A stretch of DNA of 64,000 nt from Fragum whitleyi (GCA_948146395.1 OX411548.1:61585020-61649019); one strand, 5' to 3'. Shown: positions 20,485 through 31,708, counted from the stretch's first letter. Translations and numbers: made by a program. The notes: generated by a model not told the origin, from the sequence alone.

Positions 20485-20715
20485 CATAGATTGGGGAACA
20501 AGTTCTTACAATGTGGATTCAGCACTCTCCATTCTGCTTCTTCAATACGAACCAGTACTCACTACGAATGTGTGGGCCAAAGAAAGAACCAAGCTTGGTT
20601 GTAAGGAATTGAACTTGGGACCTCTTGGTCTAAAACCTCCTGTCCACAGACACCACTCAGCCCTATATGTTGCTAATATGAGCAAATGCTGTGGTATTGA
20701 CATAGAAAAATAATG
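20485..20715 (-). mobile_element. Possible decayed tRNA-related repeat
   Basis: The reverse strand of 20590-20660 carries AGACCAAGAGGTCCCAAGTT-CAATTCC, a B-box-like arm similar to 52605-52645. No clean ends. Confidence 0.35.
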
Positions 20716-20724
20716 AATTCCCAA

Positions 20725-21235
20725 AAATCTACAGAAGATATTCTTTCATAGAATGGTGTATTTTCTGATGCCACATGTGATATTTCCAGGGCAAGATGCC
20801 CATTAAGGTTTTAATGGATATTTACTATATTACAGCGATGGGCAAGTTATTTAGATGTAAATTCGAGTAAGAGAATTAATCAAAACCCCAATCAATAACT
20901 TTAAGTTAATTTAGTTTTGAAATCGGGGTTAAAACGGTGCATTAATTGAAATAGGATAAAGGCAGTTGTTTAGAATTTCTCTAATGGCCTTCCCTAAGCT
21001 ATTTCCCTGGAATGGTTTTCAATCAATCATAATTTCTTTTCATTTTTCTATTGGACTGGTTTCATATTTCTATAGAAAAAAATTCAAATGAGATGTAATG
21101 AATATTTGTGCCTCCCTGGAGATCGGCGGTTTGAAATGACTTATGCTGTAAAGGCCGACATAGGCCTTCTATATATTGTAGCAATTTCTGCCTCAGACAT
21201 GAAGTGCAGAATCTATGAATAAAACAGACAATTTA
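20725..21235. other. Unique intron sequence
   Basis: Nothing recognised. Confidence 0.4.
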
Positions 21236-21237
21236 TT

Positions 21238-21305
21238 ACCCATCATGCAAAAAAGGACCATCTTGGAAATTCTTAAAATAAGTATTTGAAAAAATGATTT
21301 TTCCT
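21238..21305. mobile_element. Left-end fragment of the GACCATCTGGG MITE
   Basis: CCCATCATGCAAAAAAGGAC-CATCTTGGAAATTC and then GTATTTGAAAAAATGATTTT, matching the left third of 37591-37849. It abuts the next foldback repeat. Confidence 0.55.
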
Positions 21306-21309
21306 TACT

Positions 21310-21500
21310 GAGGATAACTAAATAGAGGAACAGATAAGAGAGGGTAAAGCCAGTACATGTATAAAATCTTTATTTCTAAATGAAATCCTATGTTGTGGGT
21401 ACTCATTTGAGTTGTCTCGATGAGGTGATTCAAGTGAGTGCCAACAACATTGGATTTATGCTTTTATCATTGAAAAATTTCATCTTAAATACAAAATTTC
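21310..21500. mobile_element. Foldback repeat, TTGTGGGTACTCATT family (longer copy)
   Basis: Core ATCCTATGTTGTGGGTACTC-ATTTGAGTTGTC against GATTCAAGTGAGTGCCAACA-ACATTGGAT. The outer part GATAAGAGAGGGTAAAGCC..AAAATCTTTATTTCTAAAT recurs, inverted, beside the 32886 and 38645 copies. Confidence 0.6.
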
Positions 21501-21619
21501 ACCTCTATCTGTAGCTCTGCTAGTGATGTTGTGTCTATGGTCAAAAGGTTGAGCCACTACCAACTATCTTTGTATGTTATTGAGCCCACTTGCTGTGAGT
21601 CAGACATATTAAGAAGCGA

Positions 21620-21725
21620 CATGAACTGGGTGTTTGTGAGTGTATGTGTGTTTGTGTGTACATCAACTGAGTGTGTGTGTGTATGAGTGAACATCAACTG
21701 GGTGTATGTGTGTTTGTATGTGTTT
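21620..21725. repeat. (GT)-rich degenerate microsatellite
   Basis: GTGTTTGTGAGTGTATGTGT and GAGTGTGTGTGTGTATGAGT with an internal ACATCAACTGGGTG / ACATCAACTGAGTG duplication. Confidence 0.75.
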
Positions 21726-22253
21726 TTGTCTGTTCCAATTTGTCCAAGCCTTAACTACTACATGTATTGATGGATGTCAATTTATATTCATACAGTTGTT
21801 CCCCTCAGTGGATGGATAGCACCAAGCTGAAGGCCACAGCTCAAGGTCAACTTATATTCAAGTTGAGCGTGTCTGGAGCAAAGTCCCTAACATTATTTGG
21901 ATGGATTTCATGACACATCCCTACTGTTCACAAAGTTTTACTAAAGATTCATTATAGACCAAGATCAGCTTGCAGAAATGTGCAATTTGATCTTGGCCTA
22001 TACTGTTTGCTTAAACTTTCAACAGTCTGTCTGTCTACAAACCTAAACAATGGCAATTACTACTAGCCTATTTTAACAATTCTCATATTTGGTATGATGA
22101 TAGATCTCAATGATATGCATCTAATGACCAAGGTCATGTGTCAAGGTCATGTGACAAGGTCAAGGTCATGTGACAAGGCCAAGGTCACCTGTACAGGTCA
22201 AACAAGATTGGCTGTTTTAAGGCGCATTTGTGTTTCACAAACACATCTAGTTT
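21725..22253 (+). mobile_element. Helentron-like remnant, GTGTTTCACAAACACA-ended family
   Basis: Contains TTTGGTATGATGATAGATCT, repeated CAAGGTCATGTGACAAGGTC motifs, and ends TTTGTGTTTCACAAACACAT-CTAGTTTGACTTAG. A family B MITE core (GACCAAGATCAGCTTGCAGA, 21957-22005) is inserted in it. Confidence 0.6.
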
Positions 22254-22367
22254 GACTTAGACCTTTTGCATTATACAGCACTGGCAGTTGTAGGGGTGCT
22301 TTTGTTGCATCTACTAATACAATTTTCAGGCACATGGAAAAGTCTAAGAATGAGAAAATAATTTGAG

Positions 22368-22435
22368 GGGTCAGCGCAACACTATTGTAAGTGCCTATAG
22401 TTATATAGGCACTTACAATAGTGTTGCGTGGACCC
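22368..22435. mobile_element. Foldback MITE, GTGCCTATA subtype (best preserved)
   Basis: GGGTCAGCGCAACACTATTG-TAAGTGCCTATA and TATAGGCACTTA-CAATAGTGTTGCGTGGACCC pair along nearly the whole length. Confidence 0.85.
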
Positions 22436-22481
22436 AGTAATATTATGAAGTTTAATCATGGAATTCATCCTCTAAATTCTA

Positions 22482-22668
22482 TTTTGTCTCTCACCAATGA
22501 GTTGATAATCATAGACCTATGTGAGATAGCAGCTGGAGGCTAGGAAAGGATGTGATAGTTGTACTGGTGAGAGAAATATCAGGAATCCATTGCTAGGTAT
22601 TGCGGTATAACTGAAAAAATCTTGAAAGCGACGTTAAACTCCATTCAATCAATCAATCTATATTCCAT
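22482..22668 (+). mobile_element. 5'-truncated tRNA-SINE
   Basis: Starts at the body (TTTTGTCTCTCACCAATGAG), with AGCTGGAGGCTAGGAAAGGA and CATTGCTAGGTATTGCGGTA, and tail CAATCAATCAATC. No head. Confidence 0.8.
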
Positions 22669-22983
22669 TTGTCTTTGCAATCCGAAATCCTGAAGGCATG
22701 AAAAAGTTTCATAATTCATTTCAATATCGGGGAGAGGTTTGCCGTCTTGTTCTCATACCTACTTATATATGAGCATAAAAAATGAATTAAATCCTGAAAA
22801 CCAGTCACGATTAATGATGACCATTTCAAATTTTCCCCAAAACTCATCAATAATATTGGACACATTCGTGTGGTCACTCTCTGGTTTGACAGCTCCGTTG
22901 TTTACACGAAAAACAAAAAACAGCCATGTTTAATTACTACTTCGAAATAAGGATGTCCAAAATTGCGATCTAGGATATTGAAT

Positions 22984-23075
22984 TTAACTCTTGTCATGCT
23001 GAACCTGGAATATTCCTGCTTTGGCATGAGGTATATTACAAAGATCATGCTGCAGCCTGTACATAAACCACCTGA
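22984..23075 (+). mobile_element. Left-end fragment of a TTAA family B MITE
   Basis: TTAACTCTTGTCATGCTGAA, CCTGGAATATTCCTGCTTTG and a broken palindromic core. The right half is missing. Confidence 0.6.
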
Positions 23076-23079
23076 ATTT

Positions 23080-24120
23080 AGTTTTCAATAAAGATGGTTA
23101 AATATCATACTTTTAGAAAACAGTAAATCTTGCTTAAGCGACCATTTTTATTAAGGGACTCATTTCTAAAATCCCCTTCTTAAAGTCAAAATATAATAGA
23201 AAGTAGATATAAATGGTCTAAAAATAATCCAAAACAAAGCCTAATTGTTGTTAAAACCCATTAGAATTGTCTTAATGAGAAGTTTCTTTTTAATTTTAAC
23301 AACAGGATTATTGAGAAATTTCCAACAATTTAAAATACATATTCAATCAAAATAATGTTTGTAATAAGCAAAACATGTACTAAGCAACCATTTTCTTTTT
23401 TGATGGTGGCAGTAAGTAGTTGCTTATAATACACATTTTAAAATAGATACTTCCTTTGAATTAAGTCATCCAGTGCTTACAGCACTCTGATTTTAGAGAA
23501 ATTTTGAAGAGTTTTTTGTTCAGCATTATTACAACAATTGAATCTAAATTACTTAATCCAGTGTTTAGCACAAAACTGTCTTAAGCGTCTATATAATGTA
23601 TCAACACTTAGTATACAGTCTTGTGCTGAACCTGGAAATGCTAAATAATTTGAGAGAACTTCAAGCTGAGGGCTGGAGGCTACTCATAAAGGAAGTTATT
23701 AAACATTTTTGAGGAAAAAAAATCCAGAATTATTTTAGCCATCCTATCTTAAGATAAGGGACAAATTAATTAATTGCTTACTAAAAAATAATTCATTAAA
23801 ATAGTTATGTGTTAGACTATTTAAATCAAAATCTGTGGATTATAAGCAGTTGTATAGACACAGGGCAGCAACTCTTTAAGACTTTTGTCAGCATGAGTAA
23901 TGAAACAATTGAATCATACTGCTGTCAAACTTTAAGTATTTTGATTTTGTGTTAGTGACTTAATAGCAGAAACTTGAAAAAAAATCAAGAAAATAATTGA
24001 ACAATGTTAGAAATGGTAAAATTCCATTGAAATTTACTTGAAATACCATTAAAATGGCCAAATTATGCAAATTAAAATATTGACTAGAAAACGGTAATTA
24101 AATAAGGATTTAATGAACAT
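23080..24120. other. Mostly unique AT-rich intron sequence
   Basis: Apart from the foldback at 23558-23634, nothing recognised. Confidence 0.45.
23558..23634. mobile_element. Diverged GTGCCTATA-type foldback
   Basis: CCAGTGTTTAGCACAAAACT and AGTCTTGTGCTGAACCTGG are opposing outer arms. The centre, AAGCGTCTATATAATGTATC, has diverged. Confidence 0.55.
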
Positions 24121-24162
24121 TTAATGATGAATTGCATAATTAAAGGTTTGAAAATGACTTTT

Positions 24163-25650
24163 TATTATACGCCGCCGGAGGCGGACGTATATTGGCGTCA
24201 TCTTCTCCGTCTGTCCGTCCGTCCATCCGTCCGTCCATCCGTCCGTCCATCCGTCCGTCCATCCGTCCGTCCGTACGTCCGTCCACTTTTCTTGTCAACG
24301 CAACTCCTCCTAAACTACTGGCTGGATCTTCTTGAAACTTGGTCAATATTATCACCTCAATTGGTAGATGTGCATGAAGGAAGGATTTTACGGTTCGTTG
24401 ATTTTTGCCTGAGTTATGCCCCTTGATAACTTAGTCTCTGGGTCCACTTTTCTTGTCAACGCAACTCCTCCTAAGTTTCTGGCTGGATCTTCTTGAAACT
24501 TGGTCAATGTAATCACCTCAATTGGTAGATGTGCATGAAGGAAGGATTTTACGGTTCATTGATTTTTGCCTGAGTTATGCCCCAATTGGTAGATGTGCAT
24601 GAAGGAAGGATTTTACGGTTCGTTGATTTTTGCCTGAGTTATGCCCCTTGATAACTTAGTCTCTGGGTCCACTTTTCTTGTCAACGCAACTCCTCCTAAG
24701 TTTCTGGCTGGATCTTCTTGAAACTTGGTCAATGTAATCACCTCAATTGGTAGATGTGCATGAAGGAAGGATTTTACGGTTCATTGATTTTTGCCTGAGT
24801 TATGCCCCTTGATAACTTAGTCTCTGGGTCCACTTTTCTTGTCAACGCAACTCCTCCTAAGTTTCTGGCTGGATCTTTTTGAAACTTGGTCGATGTTATC
24901 ACCTCAATTGGTAGATGTGCATGAAGGAAGGATTTTATGGTTCGTTAATTTTTGCCTGAGTTATGCCCCTTGATAACTTAGTCTCTGGGTCCACTTTTCT
25001 TGTCAACGCAACGCCTCCTAAGTTTCTGGCTGGATCTTTTTGAAACTTGGTCTATGTAATCACCTCAATTGGTAGATGTTCATGAAGGAAGGATTTTACG
25101 GTTCATTGATTTTTGCCTAAGTTATGCCCCTTAAAACTTAGTCTCTGGGTCCACTTTTCTTGTCAACGCAACTCCTCCTAAGTTTCCGGCTGGATCTTCT
25201 TGAAACTTGGTCAATGTTATCACCTCAATTGGTAGATGTGCATGAAGGAAGGATTTTATGGTTTGTTGATTTTTGCCTGAGTTATGCCCCTTAAAAACTT
25301 AGTATCTAGGGCTCATTGAAATTGCAGCCTTTTGAACACAAATCCTCCTTACTTTTTGTCTTTATTTAAATGAAACTTGGTCAATGTCATCACCATAATT
25401 TGAAGATGTACATGGATCAAGGATTTTATGGCTCATTTATTTCCCTGAATTATGCCCCCTTAAAACTTAGTGCCTGGGGCTTATTGAAATTGCATCCATG
25501 TGAAGGCAACTCCTCCTAACTTTTTGTCTTGATTTAAATGAAACTTGGTCATTTTCAATTTGGTTCTGTCAAAATAAGTAGTGTCTACAATTATTTCTGT
25601 GAAACAGCAGCAATGTGGCGGCGTATTTTGTGACGATGGCACTCTTGTTG
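24163..25650 (+). mobile_element. Helentron-like element 3
   Basis: 5' TATTATACGCCGCCGGAGGC-GGACGTATA hairpin, a (CCGTCCGTCCAT)n leader (24210-24290), then a tandem core. The 3' GTGGCGGCGTATTTTG is the inverse of the 5' ATACGCCGCC, followed by a short GTG..CAC hairpin and TCTTGTTGATAG. Open frames over the leader (poly SVRPSVRP) are artefacts of the microsatellite. Confidence 0.75.
24280..25330 (+). repeat. ~160-bp tandem array with one partial internal duplication
   Basis: Units start with GTCCACTTTTCTTGTCAACG, then GGCTGGATCTTCTTGAAACT, TCACCTCAATTGGTAGATGT and TTTTTGCCTGAGTTATGCCC. Starts fall near 24281, 24440, 24668, 24829, 24988 and 25149. The 24440-24668 gap is longer because CAATTGGTAGATGTGCATGA through TTATGCCCC is duplicated at about 24583-24645. 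Confidence 0.9.
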
Positions 25651-25696
25651 ATAGTTTGAAATGCTTTCCCATAGCATATTATACCAGTTTTAACTT

Positions 25697-26090
25697 TTTA
25701 GCTCACCTGAGAACAAAGTGCTCAAGGTGAGCTATTCTTATCACTCACTGTCTTTCGACCATCCATTGTCCATCTGTTTATCCATCTGTCTGTCATTTTG
25801 TCAACAATCTTCTCTTCCTAAACCACTGAGCCAATCACTAGGCAGGGGTGTTCCTTGGATGAAACTCTACCAAAGTTGTTAAAAAAATTTGATTCCACTC
25901 AAAACTTTGATTGCCACGGTAACAGGAAGTCCATAAAAATTGATGGAAATCTAACAAACAATTCTTCTCCTAAACCACTGGGGCAATCAAGTTGAAACTT
26001 GGCAGAGATGTTCTTTGGGTAAAGCTCTACCAACAGCACTGTTTGTCATGGTAACAGAAAGGCAGAAAAATGACCCCCCAAAAAAAGAAA
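25697..26090 (+). mobile_element. Helentron-like element, 5' part only
   Basis: TTTTTAGCTCACCTGAGAAC-AAAGTGCTCAAGGTGAGC hairpin, then two decayed core units (CTTCTCCTAAACCACTG..GCAATCA; ACTTGGCAGAGATGTTC). The 3' hairpin end was not found. Confidence 0.6.
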
Positions 26091-26549
26091 ATATATATCA
26101 AATTCAATAGGATTAAATTAAAGTTTGTTTCTCTCAAAGCCATCCTAAGTGTACATCAAATCAATCTCTGGTATTCATTGAAATTGTACACTATTTGGAC
26201 CAAACCTTACCACCATCTGAAGGTATAAGGGTTAGAAAGTTTAAAAGGTGCTTTTCATTACCATGGATAATTAACAATAGAATATTAGTGCTCATCATTG
26301 TAAAACTTTAGACCGTCCCTCACTGACCATTGGTCAGCCTGTAAACTTCATTTGTCCGGTAATTATATCCAATCAATATGATATATTACAGGTCTAAAGT
26401 GGAAACATATTGACCAGGAAATTACTTCAGGCCTGGATGTAAGATTTGCCTTTCTCCAGATAATAATCTTGTGATTAGTTTTTAAAGGCATCCATTGTTT
26501 TCCTAGACTCAGTCTCCTCAACCTTGTCACTATCTTTGAAAGGTTAATC

Positions 26550-26875
26550 AGGAGTGTGGAAATACGGATTCTCTCTACTTGTCCATGGACAAGTAAAGTG
26601 TGATTTGTCCATGGATTAAAAATTACTGTCCGCAAAACAACAGAATAGAGAGATTTTGAGAAAACATCGTTTTTAGAGAAGAAAATGCTGGTTTCATTAA
26701 AGACAGTGTTTTCTACTCTTTGGTACAAACATTAAGCTTATTAATCTCTTTGATCTATATAGGGCTGTACCAAGATTTGCCCTGGTATTTACTTGTCCTT
26801 GGACAAGTGGACTTGCAAAATGTACTTGTCCGCAGGTAGAAAAGCCTGTGTCGGGCATGGGAATTCCACACCCCT
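26550..26875. mobile_element. ~325-bp TIR MITE, GGTGTGGAATTCC family, inverted copy
   Basis: AGGAGTGTGGAAATACGG at the left and CATGGGAATTCCACACCCCT at the right. Contains GTCCATGGACAAGT and GAGAAGAAAATGCTGG, as in 13963-14313 read on the other strand. The open frame across it is not a gene. Confidence 0.65.
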
Positions 26876-26879
26876 GGGT

Positions 26880-27220
26880 TAATGTTGAAAACCATATTGA
26901 TGGCTCAGCAGGAAACAGACCTAATTCTCTATATGTTTATCCCCGAATAAATGTCTTTAGTTAAACATCATAGAGTTATAGCCCTTTAATTGCTTGAAAA
27001 ATTGTTACTTATGAAGTTGTGGAATAAAAAGCCCTAGGTCTCTATCTTGTAAAGTTTTCATCCTCCATCTTCCAAAAACCTATACTTTATATTGAAAGCC
27101 TGAAAGTTGATTTTACAAACAAATTAGAACTGAAGTACATTGATCTATCATTTAAATTTGTCTTTATGATTTCCCTGGTAATATTTCCCAAATCAATTGA
27201 AGTTTTTTCAGAACGGGAAC
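26880..27220. other. Unique intron sequence
   Basis: Nothing recognised. Confidence 0.4.
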
Positions 27221-27221
27221 T

Positions 27222-27449
27222 TTAACCCTTTGCTGTTTAATCCCTGCTTTTATGTGCCTGTGATTTTATGATTGAGAAAACATTGTGAAAAAAGAAGAAC
27301 TTGCTTCTGACAAGCAATTTCTTCTTTTTCCACACTATTTTCTACCCTACTGAATGGTTATTTTTCAAATTAAATTGACTTTTAATTTTCGTCTGCAAAA
27401 CCTTTGAATTTGGACACGTCCAAAATTTTGAAAAACAGGAAAGGGTTAA
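27222..27449. mobile_element. TTAA MITE, family A
   Basis: TTAACCCTTTGCTGTTTAAT to AAACAGGAAAGGGTTAA with TTAA at both ends. It is the left member of an inverted pair with 27501-27729. Confidence 0.85.
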
Positions 27450-27500
27450 AGAAAAACAGATACTACATGTAAAAGATCCTTTATCTGTTTCATAAGTCTC

Positions 27501-27729
27501 TTAACCCCTTCCTGTTTTACAAAATTTTGGACCTGTCCAAATTCAAAGGTTTTGCAGACGAAAATTTAAAGTGGATTTAATTTGAAAAATAACCATTCAG
27601 TAGGGTAGAAAATAGTGTGGAAAAAGAAGAAATTGCTTGTCAGAAGCAATTTCTTGTTTTTTCACAATGTTTTCTCAATCATAAAATCACAGGCACGTAA
27701 AAAGCAGGGATGAAACAGCAAAGGGTTAA
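27501..27729. mobile_element. TTAA MITE, family A, inverted neighbour
   Basis: TTAACCCCTTCCTGTTTTAC to AACAGCAAAGGGTTAA. Opposite orientation to 27222-27449 and separated from it by 51 bp, so the two make a ~508-bp interrupted palindrome. Confidence 0.85.
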
Positions 27730-27734
27730 AATTA

Positions 27735-28328
27735 CGTCAAAGGCTTTTGAGTGCTTCTAAGCAAACCAGTCTCTAAGGGCATATGAAGTATATTTATATT
27801 TTAAAGTAAAGAATGTTTAAGCATTAAATTTTGTTTGAGGTCCATAAAGCCGCGGGAATTTTGATGTTTTAAACAGATGAATAGACACAGAAATTAAATG
27901 CTTTTCTGATCTTTGTTAAGAATTTAAATATCCAATATCTTTGATGTTTATTAGGGTAATTCCGAGAAACATATGGTTTTCAGTACTTCATAACTTCAAT
28001 AGCTTACGTTAGATATAAACAGTGGCATGTTGTGAAATCTCAAGAGTATTGACCAATTTTAAACATAAAACGTAATTTAAACTTATATTTGACATACATA
28101 AAATTGTGCTCTTGAAATATGTGCAGATTTGTTGTATTCGACAAAAGCCTCATTTGCATACTAAAGAGCCCATGATTCCATATTACCTAATCAGGGTTAA
28201 TAATATTATCAATCTACCGGTACTTGAATTAATTCATTAAAAATAAAATTATATCAAAACTTTACTCAATTCAACAATTAGTTTACTTATGATCTGTGTG
28301 ACAGAAGCTAATCTACTCATGGGCTTAA
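27735..28328. other. Unique AT-rich intron sequence
   Basis: Nothing recognised. Confidence 0.45.
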
Positions 28329-28329
28329 T

Positions 28330-28605
28330 GGATTTTGAAATTTATACACACTCAGAAGGCGACCAACATGGAACACATAGGATAGAGGCGATTTGTAGAC
28401 TGTGACAAAAGATGAATATCCATCGTCCCCTCCCCATTTCTATGACTGAGCGTTTTGAGCTATTGAATTATCAAAATATCGTAACAATTAACAGCTTGAT
28501 TCAGCTTTAGTTTCGATGTTATGATCATTCATCGACGATATTTTTTCGAAGAGGATTTATTTCTAGTACACACTTGTGTAATGGCAGTAATGCCCTTGCT
28601 ATCTC
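28330..28605 (+). mobile_element. Interspersed repeat shared with 50872-51135
   Basis: GATTTTGAAATTTATACACA-CTCAGAA, ATAGAGGCGATTTGTAGACT-GTGAC, the hairpin GTAACAATTAACAGCTTGAT-TCAGCTTTAG, GAGGATTTATTTCTAGTACA and GTGTAATGGCAGTAATG appear in the same order at both loci. It resembles no named class I can place. Confidence 0.65.
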
Positions 28606-29168
28606 CCAAGCTTTTATAACTATAGATTGCTGTCCCTGGACAACTGCTGTTAAGTCTTCAAAGTTTGACATTGACCTGTGACCTTGACCCTTTAGATATC
28701 TGAAAATTCATTTCAAATAGCTCATCAGTTCTACTCATGGAGAACAATAATATTGTGCAAAGTTATTTTGAGATCCATCCATGAACTATGCTCCTGACTA
28801 GCTGAATTTTTACATTTGATAATTATTTCAGTATTAATTGTCTGGACAATCTTGATCGATGGACTTGCAGACAAACGAATGCACTAAAGCAATATATAAA
28901 AGCTGTTGTTGGGATAAGCGTCCCTCCCACTGCAAGTGTGTTTGAAAATGATGAAGAATTGAAAAGCATGCATTCTTATCTTTTAATGTCATCTTTTGAA
29001 CTCTTAGAGTATATAATATTTATTATTGAAATCTTTGGACTTTATGTAAGTTGTAAAATAAGATTAATAGAACAGCTGGTAATGGCAACAGCTGTTTAAA
29101 ACTCTCTGATTCTGAGTTCAAGAAATAGAGGAGGGGGATTTTAATTTAATATTCAATATTGAATTGAT
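28606..29168. other. Intron sequence with faint repeat text
   Basis: 'cattgacctgtgaccttgaccc' near 28669-28690 is the kind of phrase found in Helentron-like cores, but there are no ends and no tandem units. Nothing else recognised. Confidence 0.35.
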
Positions 29169-29169
29169 A

Positions 29170-29399
29170 TACCATATTTCTCGGAATAAACATTCCCGGC
29201 TATACATAGCAAGTCATGGTCAGGAAGCTTTTATTTAGTAAGCATTTTCTGATTTTTCATAAGATAATAAAATTAATGTCTTTTAAACCCTTTCCCTTTA
29301 ATTTGACTTGAATTTCATATAAATGATTGTTTAGAGGAAATTCAACTCAAATTAGAAAAGAAGTCTCAAAAGATGCTATCATTAGATGAAATACGGTAC
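29170..29399. mobile_element. TIR MITE, TACCGTATTTC family
   Basis: TACCATATTTCTCGGAATAA at the left; ATTAGATGAAATACGGTA at the right. Internal landmarks GGTCAGGAAGCTTTTATTTA-GTAAGCATTTTCTG and TAAATGATTGTTTAGAGGAA are shared with copies at 35293/36603, 43654-43929 and 47889-48194. Confidence 0.75.
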
Positions 29400-30540
29400 T
29401 CATATGTACCTGATTACATATGCAAATTATATGTCCAGGAAAAATCATTCTAGAACACATTAAGAATTTGTCCATGTCTGTTACAGGCTCTTAGTAATTT
29501 TGACTCTCAATTGCACCCTAATCTTGCTTCCTTTAAAATTTGCCAGGGTCACAATTGACTGCAGGTCCATGCAGGCTGATTTTAGTCTATACTGCCAGTC
29601 AAAGCTTTGTTCATAGCAGGAAACATGAGTCATGAACAGCAAGAGAAGATTTATATTTTCAAATGCCTCAAACCCATTTTATACGGTGTGCAGACTCTAG
29701 AATTTCTTAGAATCAGTTCATGAACTTTTTCACATTCTAGGATTTTTTGCAGTAGCGGTGAGCTTGTTTCTGAATTTCTTCTTACAGCAGTTTACAACGC
29801 AAATTAAAAAAAAAAAGAATACTAACTCACTACATAATTAAAGGAAAATCTCAAAACAATCATAATAGTTATTGTATTACTTCATCATTGGCACATACAC
29901 ACAATTTCCCTGTAACCCCTGAAATTCTGTATTTAACAAAAACATTTCTTGTTCCTAAAATTCTTTCTTGAAACAAAACACCTGAAAAACATACTGTTCA
30001 AATAGTTTTAGTTATTTTCTAATTCCAACCCCAGGTTTTGTCTATTTTATGAAGATTTTCTCCACTAAATTCTGTGTATAATTATTTGGACAGGCAATTC
30101 TCTCTGATAAGGAACGAGGAGAATTGGAAAATTAAAATAAAACAGCTGCAGCAGTTCGGGTCCTGCTATCGGGAAAATTTAAGCCGTTTCAGAAAACTTG
30201 TGATTAAGTTAATATGTGGCTATTCCTTCAACAGGCAAATTTTATGACCTCTCAGGCCCTCTTGCTAGCCACTATCTGGTTGCCATGGTAACAACTGACC
30301 TCCATGAAAATAAATCACAAAAATGCCAATAACTATTATTCTGCACTCCACAATCCTGTTTTGTTTGTTTCAATTTCACTTTTAGATTATTTTCCAGATA
30401 ATTTACAACATTTCTATGGTAACCTCGGTTCTGAAAAAGAAACAGTGGAATTAAAACCTTTTCTGGTACAATTCTGTGATTCGTCTTTTAAAATAGAGCG
30501 AGAGAGAAAAAATAAAACAGACAAAATAAATGCTCCTCTC
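29400..30540. other. Mostly unique AT-rich intron sequence
   Basis: A family B MITE core remnant lies at 29555-29632 (GCAGGTCCATGCAGGCTGAT-TTTAGTCTATACTGCC). The rest is unrecognised. The open frame 30304-30606 has no splice or homology support and ends in the hairpin below. Confidence 0.45.
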
Positions 30541-30549
30541 TACTGCAGT

Positions 30550-30603
30550 AAATTCAGAAGAAAATTTGTTTTAAGATCTTGTAACAAATTTTCTTCTGAA
30601 TTT
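30550..30603. repeat. Perfect 21-bp-arm palindrome
   Basis: The arms AAATTCAGAAGAAAATTTGT(T) and (A)ACAAATTTTCTTCTGAATTT are exactly complementary around a 12-nt loop TTAAGATCTTGT, itself containing AAGATCTT. No second copy was seen in the window. Confidence 0.8.
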
Positions 30604-30819
30604 TAATTAAAAAGTTCTTGAACCTAGCTTTTTCGCAGTTTAAGCTTCTAAGTCAAAACTGTAAGAAAGCAAATCTTTGTAGCGCGGAAACATCTCTTGT
30701 TGTATCGCAAGTCTTAGGGAGTATCGAAAGTCAGTTGTTGCTTATTAATTCTAAAAAGTAAAAGCTAAATGTGATTAAACTCCCTTCTCAGATGGTTTGA
30801 TTTTGCTGTCTGTCTAATT

Positions 30820-31093
30820 GTGACCCGTCATGCCAAAAGGGACCATCTGGGTAGTGTGTAAATTGTCGACCCTTGTCAGACTGCGTGGATTGCGCAGACT
30901 GACCAGGGTTGAAAACTTACCCCATTTTGCTTATTTTCTGAATCTAGAATGATCAATCTACCTTTCCGTGAAATAATTTTTGAATCTGATCTCTGCTTGG
31001 CTTGTTCTAGAAACAATCTCTTTTTCAAATATTTCAAATATTTATTTTGCAAAGTTCCCAGATGCATGGTCCCTTTTCGTGTGATGAGTCACA
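30820..31093. mobile_element. TIR MITE, GACCATCTGGG family
   Basis: TGACCCGTCATGCCAAAAGG-GACCATCTGGG at the left; CCCAGATGCATGGTCCCTTT-TCGTGTGATGAGTCACA at the right. The core TTGTCAGACTGCGTGGATTG-CGCAGACTGACCAGG is near the left end, so it is inverted relative to 17833-18088. Confidence 0.8.
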
Positions 31094-31121
31094 AATAAGT
31101 TTGCTTTCAGCTTCTTTGCTT

Positions 31122-31286
31122 TTAACCCTTGTCATGCTGAATATTTATTATGTTTAGCTCTAGCTCAAGTTTTTCTTGAATAAGGCAGTATGGGCTAAAA
31201 TCAGCCTTCATATCGGTGCAGGCTGATCTTTTCATAGCACTGTTTATGGGAGGAAGATCAGCTATGAACAGCACAAGTAGGACTAA
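31122..31286. mobile_element. TTAA family B MITE, diverged
   Basis: TTAACCCTTGTCATGCTGAA at the left. The core AAAATCAGCCTTCATATCGG-TGCAGGCTGATCTTTTCATA is diverged. The right end is uncertain. Confidence 0.55.
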
Positions 31287-31708
31287 AATTGAAAATTGTG
31301 GAAGCAGATTAGAAAAAAAAGGCCATTCACAGTTTTGTTATTCTTAAGAAGCCTTTGCATCTCCTTTGGACCTCATTGACTTATTTGACATTTCAGTACA
31401 AGCTTGCTGATAATCCAGGGGAGAAAACTCCCACTGACAATTTGTAATAGACTGGCTTAGTGGTTTTACGTATTAGACTGGTCTTAATTGAAACAGATAT
31501 GAGCTTAAGATAACACATAAAGATGAATTACAAAGTTTATAAAATGAAAAAGAAAATAAAAAATGAAAATAATTTGTTCAGCAGTTATGGGAAAAATTTG
31601 TGGAAAAGGAAAAAAAAGTCTGGAAACCTAATCTTCCCTTGTTTAACTGGAATAAACAAATGTGCTATTTTAGATAGCTGGAAACAGAAAGTTTTTATTG
31701 TTACAACA

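Noticed and set aside
24124..24426. 100-residue frame rich in SVRPSVRP on + and GRMDGRMD on -
   Set aside because: It is the (CCGTCCGTCCAT)n leader of Helentron-like element 3; low-complexity translation in both strands.
26363..26728. 121-residue reverse frame
   Set aside because: Overlaps the inverted GGTGTGGAATTCC MITE; the homologous stretch at 13963-14313 does not preserve it.
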